Assembly: GCA_012064415.1 (NCBI GenBank)
Contig: SSNU01000249.1
Location: 387,798-423,594 of the forward strand
Reading direction: 5' to 3'
Length of the DNA stretch: 35,797 nucleotides
Source of the DNA: Gyrodactylus bullatarudis
Lineage: Eukaryota > Platyhelminthes > Monogenea > Gyrodactylidea > Gyrodactylidae
Under the pieces are notes generated by a model. That model worked only from the letters and a program-made list of their open reading frames with translations, did no database searches and was not told the origin of the DNA. Positions 29,993-35,797 of the stretch are shown piece after piece. The translations under genes were made by a program, and so were the position numbers. Positions within the stretch are counted from its first letter, which is position 1; every line of letters starts with the position of its first letter.

Positions 29993-30449
29993 GCTTTTTC
30001 ACTTTTCTCTCCACTGTTGCTATTTATTGGAGAGTTTTGGTGTTTTTTCAGCTTGCATTTTATTCTTATTTTCGTTGACTTTACTATTTCTTTCATTATT
30101 TGTAAAATATTATTTTGAATGAACTTTTAACTTATATCATTTTTGAAGAATTACCACTGATGATACTTCAAGAAATGTACATTTGGTTTAAATATATATC
30201 TTAGGCGTAAAATATATATATGATATGATATATATATTCAAATTTTCAACAAATTTGAACTTGAAAGATAGAAGCACTCAGAGTGGATTGATTAGGAGGA
30301 TTCTTCTCATTACTAATTAGTAGCGGGGTTTAAATATTTTAGTCAGTTCCTCTTCTTTATATACTTTATTTAGGAAGTTCGCTGTATAAGAATTGAAAAA
30401 TTTATCCCTTCTGATTTTCAGGACGAAGTTTCAGATAAATTAGTCATTT
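29993..30449 (+). other. PLE-1 3' flank / probable 3' UTR and AT-rich DNA
   Basis: It holds the hammerhead-like core at 30153-30187, followed by a TA-rich run (ATATATATGATATGATATAT near 30212). No coding frame. The exact 3' end of the element is not defined because no second copy of this UTR is in the window. Confidence 0.5.
30153..30187 (+). ncRNA. Hammerhead-ribozyme-like motif downstream of PLE-1
   Basis: ACCA (30153-30156), CTGATGA (30157-30163), 8 nt TACTTCAA, GAAA (30172-30175), and TGGT (30184-30187). ACCA and TGGT pair as helix I. A30175-U30182, U30176-A30181 and G30177-C30180 give a minimal helix III. Predicted cleavage is after U30183 (AUU). The core spacing and triplet are the same as in the PLE-B motifs. 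Helix II has only a U-A pair and lacks the usual G-C, so activity is doubtful. Confidence 0.4.
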
Positions 30450-31108
30450 CTCAGAGATCATCAAAATTCGATTTTCACAAGGAAGAATTCTCAAAATTTG
30501 ATTTAGCATATTTTATTTCTTCTTCTAATCAATTCTAAAAACCGCTTTGAGTTGAAATGATGACTTTAATCCTAATAAATTTATTTTAAGGCTTTTTAAA
30601 AAGGGAATTCTCCTATTTATCAAGAAAATAACAACTTTGGTCTGTCAAAAAAGGTTTTCTATTTGAAAATTTTGTTTATCTTCTTAGAGAAATTTGATGA
30701 AATAATTTCAAAATATGGATTTTTTGATCCTTTTCACTACTTGAAAATGAATGAATTTACGATAAATCAAAATCCCTCAAAAATAGTCGATCTTTCGAAG
30801 ATTTATCGGCGATATTCGGCTTTCTTGTCTAATTCTGATCCTAATAAAAAAATTTTGACCTCAGTCCCACTTTCAAATCAATAAAAATTTTGAGTTCAAA
30901 GTTCGAAAAAATGAGATTTTGGAATGCGATCGGAATTTGGAAAAAGAACATATTTTCATGATAATAATTTTTTATCAGAATTTTTTTCATCAAATCGTTG
31001 AAGTGGGCAACATGAGTAGGATTCCAAAAAATCTTTAAAAAATTCGAATTCTTGATGAAAAAATCGAGATTTCTGTAAAGATCATAGATTCCCAACTTCA
31101 TATCAACC
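30450..31108 (-). repeat. R1-family repeat, long half copy
   Basis: It runs from ATCAAAATTCGATTTTCACA (matching the loop of 23615-24078) through TCTAATTCTGATCCTAATAA, GATGAAAAAATCGAGATTTC and the terminus ATCATAGATTCCCAACTTCA ending near 31108. Small open frames here on both strands are not genes. Confidence 0.65.
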
Positions 31109-32101
31109 AACTTCAGATAATATTCAACTAGAAGAGGTAGTTCAAAATAAATCCTTCAAATATTCAATCTATAATTCAGCTTCATTAAAACTTGTAGAAC
31201 TGGCATCCTCTAGCACTCTCTGCAGAGAATTCTTCAAGATCATAAAAAGCTTACCTTGGTCATAATAAAAATATTTCAGCTAAAATTATTCGCCCTCTTG
31301 TTTCAGGAATGCAATAAAGTTTTTCTTTATAGTAGAGTATGTCATTTCTTGGATACAATTTTATGTTCTATAACGAAATGATTTTAGGTTTAAAAAGAAA
31401 ATAAATTACTTTTTTATGTTTTTTTGCATTGTTAATGAGGAAAAACTTTGATTTGTCTTTAGAAGGAATAAAAATCAAATCTCCAGAATAAATACAGAAA
31501 AAGAATTGATTGAGGAAATTTCAATTTTTCTCCACATTAATTTTTTTAATTCATGAAATTTAATAGGAGAGAAATTGCATGGTTGAATGATAAGACTTTT
31601 TATTTTCCTGAATGATACAGAAGGAGAGACAAGATATATATTTTGGGATTAAATTGAATTCCATCCCTTATCCAATACGGAGAATTCTTAATTTATTTTT
31701 TTGGATAAATGTTTTTTCAAAATTTCATGTGTTAGATCATGCTGATAACCAACCCTTCATTTGATAATCAAAGCTGAAGCAACCAATCAAAGGATTGCAT
31801 TTTATCACAAAATATTTTGTATATATCCTCTTATAGAATCCGAAAATACTTTCCAAACATAAAAATAAGAATAAGCTAATCTGAGTCCTAAAATTTTAAT
31901 CCTTTTGATACGATATTTGTAATCATTAGGACTGGTACTAAAAAAACATGAATTAGCTTGAGATCTCAACTTATCCTATATCTAAAAATATTCATTTGGG
32001 TATACAAAAGTATAAGTCTAAGAAGAAGAAAAAACATGGGAATTATACTGTAAAATTTCTTGAATAAAAATATTCATAGACTAAGTAGTCAATATATCAT
32101 G
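31109..32101. other. AT-rich stretch with no recognisable gene
   Basis: No coding frame, terminal repeats or RNA genes recognised. Confidence 0.4.
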
Positions 32102-32216
32102 ATCAGTTGGACTAAGTGTTAGAGTGCTCGCCCAACATGCAATAAATCCATGGCTCGACGGGCGAAATATTTATACTGTATGCTCTTTTTCTTGTTAATA
32201 ATATAAAAAATTATCT
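32102..32216 (+). repeat. Possible second tRNA-like SINE
   Basis: TTGGACTAAGTGTTAGAGTG resembles a tRNA D-arm and A box. ATGGCTCGACGGG is a decayed B box. A tail GCTCTTTTTCTTGTTAATAA follows, similar to CTCTTTCTCTGTTCTCTTAT after the head at 16631. No proper anticodon arm or acceptor pairing. Confidence 0.35.
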
Positions 32217-32823
32217 TATTGAAGTCTTTTTTTAAAAAAGTTCGATAAAATTATTGGAGACATCAGTTGTAAGTCTTAAAATTATCTTGGTTCATAAAAC
32301 TTTTTTGGAAAAAGATTATTCTGCTTTTAACATTAAAATTTATGATTCTAGCAACAATTTCAGGCTACTTGAAGAGATTTTTTTCTTTTGCTCAAGTAGA
32401 CAAAATTGACATCTTTGGATTCAGTATGAAATTATCTCTCTAATGATGGTCCAAGCTTTGCAATATTCTAATTTTGTGATTTTAAAAATCTACTCCTAGT
32501 AATCATATCCATAGAAGCCAACTCAATTGCTTGATTTTGATTGTAATTGCAAAGAAAAGATGAATATTCAACATTGAAATCAAATTCTCTCATGAACTTG
32601 CAATACATTTTGATGAGTAATAAAAATATGTGAAACGTCGAGAAAGCTTTTTATGAAATTATTACAATTATTAATACACATTTTCATCACTGAAATGAAT
32701 TTTTTGAAATCCGTAATAGAATTTCCATTAGATGATATGATTTCAAATCACAATACTGTCAATTGTATGATTTTTGGTTTAACTACCAATGTTTTTAACT
32801 TGAAACCAACTAAATTGTGATCC
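32217..32823. other. AT-rich stretch with no recognisable gene
   Basis: Nothing supported on either strand. Confidence 0.4.
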
Positions 32824-33164
32824 CTAGTTACTATAGACTGAATTTTCAAAAATCACTTGTATTTTTATTGATACAGCAAAAATATTTCTATTGAAACATC
32901 TTATTTTTAACTGGTTGAGGTGTTCTTTAACATTGGTTTTGAGCTGAGCTACCGATGTCGTAAGTATATTTAATGAAATAAGAAGATGCCAGATTATTTC
33001 ACAAATAAAGATCTCGATTTCGGGCATACTCATCAGTGTGATACATGCCATATAAATACTGGTTTAACAAATTTGAAAGAGATGGCCTTATTGGTCAAGA
33101 TTTACAATTTTTCCAATTGGTTCCTACCTGTTACCAGGTAAGAACTGTTAAAGTTTGAAAATAT
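32824..33164 (-). mobile_element. PLE-B terminal-repeat segment, inverted partner of 34332-34522
   Basis: On the minus strand it starts ATATTTTCAAACTTTAACAG, passes CTTACCTGGTAACAGGTAGG, GACCAATAAGGCCATCTCTT and the hammerhead-like core, then AATCTGGCATCTTCTTATTT and ATCGGTAGCTCAGCTCAAAA. The first ~190 bp are nearly identical to 34332-34522 on the plus strand. The minus frame 33051-32824 reads MSMPEIEIFICEIIWHLLIS and SVAQLKTN, shared with the frame at 9315, so part of it may be the N-terminus of the PLE-B ORF. Confidence 0.8.
32999..33041 (-). ncRNA. Hammerhead-ribozyme-like motif in PLE-B terminal repeat (copy 2)
   Basis: On the minus strand TCACA, CTGATGA, GTATGCCC, GAAA and TGTGA are arranged exactly as in copy 1. 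Position 3 of helix III is C rather than A, so this copy has a C·U mismatch there. Confidence 0.5.
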
Positions 33165-34080
33165 ATTGTTCTTTACATTTCAAGTGATAATAATTACAGT
33201 GTAAAATTTTTTAAAGTTTAGAAAAGTGTTAATAAAATTATGATAACACAAGGGGTCATGAAAAATTCAAAATTGCGGTAAAAAGTAAAATAAAACTGAT
33301 TCTGGGGTAAAATTTTGCGCTGATCCCGAATCTGTGCTCAGATCTGTAAAATTTACTATAATTTCTGAGATAATTGAAAAAAAAGATATTTCCCAAAATT
33401 CCAAATTTCCCAAATTTTTAAAATTAATTTTCGCAAAAACCGTATATGTTATTGTATTAATTTTTCGGGAAATAAAATTCTGCGTCGATTGATATGACTT
33501 TTGTAGGGGTGGAGTTTTATCGGCTTTCGGAAATTAACGCCAAATAAAGGTAATGTTCGAATTTTTGGGTTTTTTTGTTGAATTTTCACCATGTTTTAGA
33601 GAACAAATAGACTTTCCGAAGAGATTTTTAAAAATTTTGTGAGCTTTCCGAATCTGCCATTGGTTTTTGGTTATCTAATTTAGAAAAGGGGTAAAAATCG
33701 CATTTTTGAAATCTGTTTTTAGACAGAGTTTTTCCGTTTTTACGTTTTAAGCTCCCATTATAAGCAAAGCTTGCTTCAAAATCTAGTAGAAAAAAATTCC
33801 TTGCTTTCTGAGATAAACTAACTAAACACTTGTTAAAAACTATTCCTTTAACTTATTTGTATTCCAAGAAAAATTACAAAAATACATTTCTAATTCTAAA
33901 GTTTTTTCATTTAAGGCAATCAAAAACTCACCTAACTTTCCAGGAAATGGCGATAAATCCGAATGACCAAGTTCATCTTCTTTAATATTAAAAGACCTTC
34001 AAAATGAGGGGCTGGGTGTCTTATAAGACTGTTATTTGCACGATTTATTACTGACTGAATTTTTTTTATAATTATGGTAA
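33165..34080. other. DNA between inverted PLE-B terminal repeats, non-coding
   Basis: No recognisable coding frame. The region is slightly less AT-rich around 33290-33560. It would lie 3' of the PLE-B tail on the minus strand, but does not resemble the UTR at 9128-9270, so it may be an unrelated insertion. Confidence 0.4.
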
Positions 34081-34329
34081 CTATTGAGTTGCTGTGAAGA
34101 ATTGTGTTATTTGTAAATTTGTGTCTACCTCTTCTCGTCTTCTCTTCTTTCGAGGGGGTTGGGATGCAGGTAGATTTCTTTCCCTTGGTTTAGGTAAGCT
34201 CATTGGTTTTACATGATTTTTTTGGACACATAGATTTGGTTTGTGTTGATTGATAAGGTATGCTTCAGCTGCTTTTAAGATGTAACCGTTTTTCTCTGAT
34301 GGTTTGTAAAGTATTTCAAAGTTAGGTAG
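34081..34329 (-). pseudogene. PLE-B endonuclease end and C-terminal tail
   Basis: The minus-strand frame is NFEILYKPSEKNGYILKAAE, AYLINQHKPNLCVQKNHVKP, MSLPKPRERN, then SQPPRKKRRREEVDTNLQIT and a TAG at 34083-34081. KAAEAYLINQHKPNLC is the final GIY-YIG helix with its Glu. It is 5' truncated at 34329, where it abuts an oppositely oriented terminal repeat. The KKRRREE run is a possible nuclear localisation signal. Confidence 0.87.
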
Positions 34330-34331
34330 TC

Positions 34332-34522
34332 ATATTTTCAAACTTTAACAGTTCTTACCTGGTAACAGGTAGGAACCAATTGGAAAAATTGTAAATCTTG
34401 ACCAATAAGGTCTACTTTATTATTTGTTAAACCTGTATTTATATGGCATGTATCACACTGATGAGTATGCCCGAAATCGAGATCTTTATTTGTGAAATAA
34501 TCTGGCATCTTCTTATTTCATT
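34332..34522 (+). mobile_element. PLE-B terminal-repeat segment, plus strand
   Basis: It is nearly identical to the reverse complement of 32975-33164, from ATATTTTCAAACTTTAACAG to TCTTATTTCATTAA. It is head-to-head with the truncated minus-strand PLE-B tail, the arrangement known for PLE insertions in which a partial inverted copy flanks the element. Similarity is interrupted at 34523 by a small MITE and resumes briefly at about 34680-34711. Confidence 0.8.
34453..34495 (+). ncRNA. Hammerhead-ribozyme-like motif in PLE-B terminal repeat (copy 3)
   Basis: TCACA 34453-34457, CTGATGA 34458-34464, GTATGCCC, GAAA 34473-34476, TGTGA 34491-34495. Identical to copy 2 and differing from copy 1 only in helix III. 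Confidence 0.5.
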
Positions 34523-34688
34523 AAACATCTTATTTTCATTGAAACACAGTGAATTTTCACATTTTCACAAAAACTCACTTTTTTCTTATCTAAATGTATA
34601 GAAATCAATTGCTGCATTCTGATGGGTCGAGATAAATAATGCTTAATTAGGGGGTAAATATTCGTGTTTCAATAAAACTAAGATGTTT
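34523..34688. mobile_element. 166-bp MITE-like insertion in PLE-B terminal repeat
   Basis: The left end AAACATCTTATTTTCATTGA (then AACAC) is mirrored by GTGTTTCAATAAAACTAAGA (then TGTTT) at 34664-34688, 24-25 bp with two mismatches. The inside is non-coding. It sits at the point where the terminal-repeat similarity to 32824-33164 breaks. Confidence 0.6.
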
Positions 34689-35797
34689 CAATAGAATTAT
34701 TTTTACTGTAACATCATATTTAGCCCCAAAATACACATAAGAGGTAGATTTTACAAATTTAATTTTGATAATTTCAAACTGCCAAGCCGCACAAGTTCCA
34801 CATCATGGCAAAATATTTTAAGTTCAGTTCAAATTTTTGAAAGATATGATTTCTTAGGTAGTGACATAATAAAGCCAAATTTTTGATTTTTTGACATTTG
34901 ACACCGAAAAATGATCTCACTACTTTCAAGTAAACTTTTTAATTATAAGACTTAGTGGGTTCCTTTTTGATTTTTTATATTCTTAGTTCATTTATGATTT
35001 TAATATCATCTCGACGAATTTATTAAAGCTTAAAGTCGAAAAAATTGTGAATAAATGATAATTAGGCAATTCTCTCGTTCATTAGAGTCCATACAAAATG
35101 TTTAAACATGATATGTCTCAATCTAAAGTAGGTTTTTAGACCCATGTTTTATACATCAGTAGAACCGTCTCAAAGAGCTGAACCAGATTATGACTAGAGT
35201 TAAAAACCGAAAATTTGAAAAATCTATCTCTATTACACATATACCTGGAAAATATGAAGATGTTAGTTAATAAATTTTACAAAATTTTCTATTTTTTCAT
35301 CAAGGAATTGTATTTGATCAAGATATTTTGGAATCTATAGATCACGAGGCCCACTTTCACAATATAAAGAAAAGAAATTTTTAGAAAATCAATATTTTAG
35401 AAAATTACAGCATATTTCAAATCTCGAAGTAGCGCCAAATTTCCCTTTTTTTCGGAAATTTAAGTTGAAAAACTTTACCGATTACAATGTGAGAGAGTGA
35501 TCGGAAGTCAATTATAAGGATCACGATTAGGCAAGAAATCAGACATGCTGAAACTGATTTTCAGGATAACAACCGAAAAAGGATGTTTTATATATTGGTA
35601 ATTATGCATTTTTTAACCTTGTTCATCAGAAAGACACCCCAATGAGCCTTTCGGAAAAATATCAAAATTTTGCTTGAGGAAATGTAATTTCAGACTCATT
35701 AAGCAGCGTAGATTTTGGAACTTGTCTATCAAATTTCTGACAATATTTTCACTATCAGCTGCTCTATGGTTACCAAGAAAATTCTTACACAAATCTC
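34689..35797. other. AT-rich stretch with R1-family fragment
   Basis: From about 35300 to 35545 the order GATCAAGATATTTTGGAATC, CATATTTCAAATCTCGAAGT, GTGAGAGAGTGATCGGAAGT and GGATCACGATTAGGCAAGAA matches 23540-23765 with many changes. The rest of the stretch shows no gene. Confidence 0.5.

Noticed and set aside
32824..33051. Independent gene on the minus strand
   Set aside because: The frame lies in a PLE-B terminal repeat and is shared with 9315-9533; at most it is the N-terminus of the PLE ORF.
1..35797. CRISPR array, bacterial operon or prophage
   Set aside because: No regular direct repeats with unique spacers, no ribosome-binding-site-linked gene clusters, and all recognisable proteins are eukaryotic mobile-element proteins.

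Overview
The window is very AT-rich, non-coding-dominated eukaryotic DNA, most likely from an invertebrate animal genome. I see no complete host gene, no prokaryotic operon structure, no genuine tRNA or rRNA gene and no CRISPR array. The recognisable coding capacity is transposon-derived: Penelope-like elements (PLEs; reverse transcriptase plus GIY-YIG endonuclease), non-LTR LINE 3' fragments, a broken piggyBac transposase and a scrap of a pogo/Tigger-like transposase. The order of animal cannot be fixed from sequence alone; an arthropod is only a guess.

Layout. 1-701: minus-strand 5'-truncated PLE-1 copy with its RT active site deleted. 702-8320: AT-rich DNA with a MITE flanked by 6-bp duplications (1817-2365), a short inverted-repeat element (2484-2922) and a diffuse family of inverted repeats. 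8322-10135: LINE 3' scrap, PLE-B tail with a terminal-repeat segment carrying a hammerhead-ribozyme-like core, and a PLE-1 3' fragment. 10302-10720: minus-strand pseudogene of an unnamed protein family. 12573-13079: TTAA-flanked piggyBac-like MITE, followed by a LINE 3' end (13086-13829), a PLE-A pseudogene (from 13831) and PLE-B pieces up to 17319. Here the PLE-A endonuclease is fused in frame to a PLE-B reverse transcriptase. 18622-19290: internally deleted piggyBac. 20526-21140: large foldback element. 22689-25228: a second piggyBac-like MITE and nested inverted repeats. 25601-26407: pogo scrap, then a LINE 3' end with a TTA-repeat tail. 27512-29992: the best-preserved element, a nearly full-length PLE-1 ORF broken by a single TAA. 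30153-30187: a second hammerhead-like core in its 3' region. 32824-34688: inverted pair of PLE-B terminal repeats enclosing a minus-strand PLE-B tail, with a small MITE at the edge.

At least three PLE lineages are present. PLE-1 has a YVDD active site and ends in ...NLCVQKNYSYNLQL. PLE-A also has YVDD. PLE-B has YADD and a basic C-terminal tail KKRRREE. In established PLE biology the RT copies element RNA at a nick made by the GIY-YIG domain, 5' truncation and inverted or tandem partial copies are normal, and hammerhead ribozymes occur in the terminal repeats. The 5' truncations, the inverted terminal-repeat pair and the candidate ribozymes here fit that picture. The unusual points are the in-frame endonuclease-RT chimera, the deletion that removes the YVDD codons, and the shared odd geometry (8-nt helix II, AUU cleavage triplet) of the ribozyme-like cores in two PLE families.
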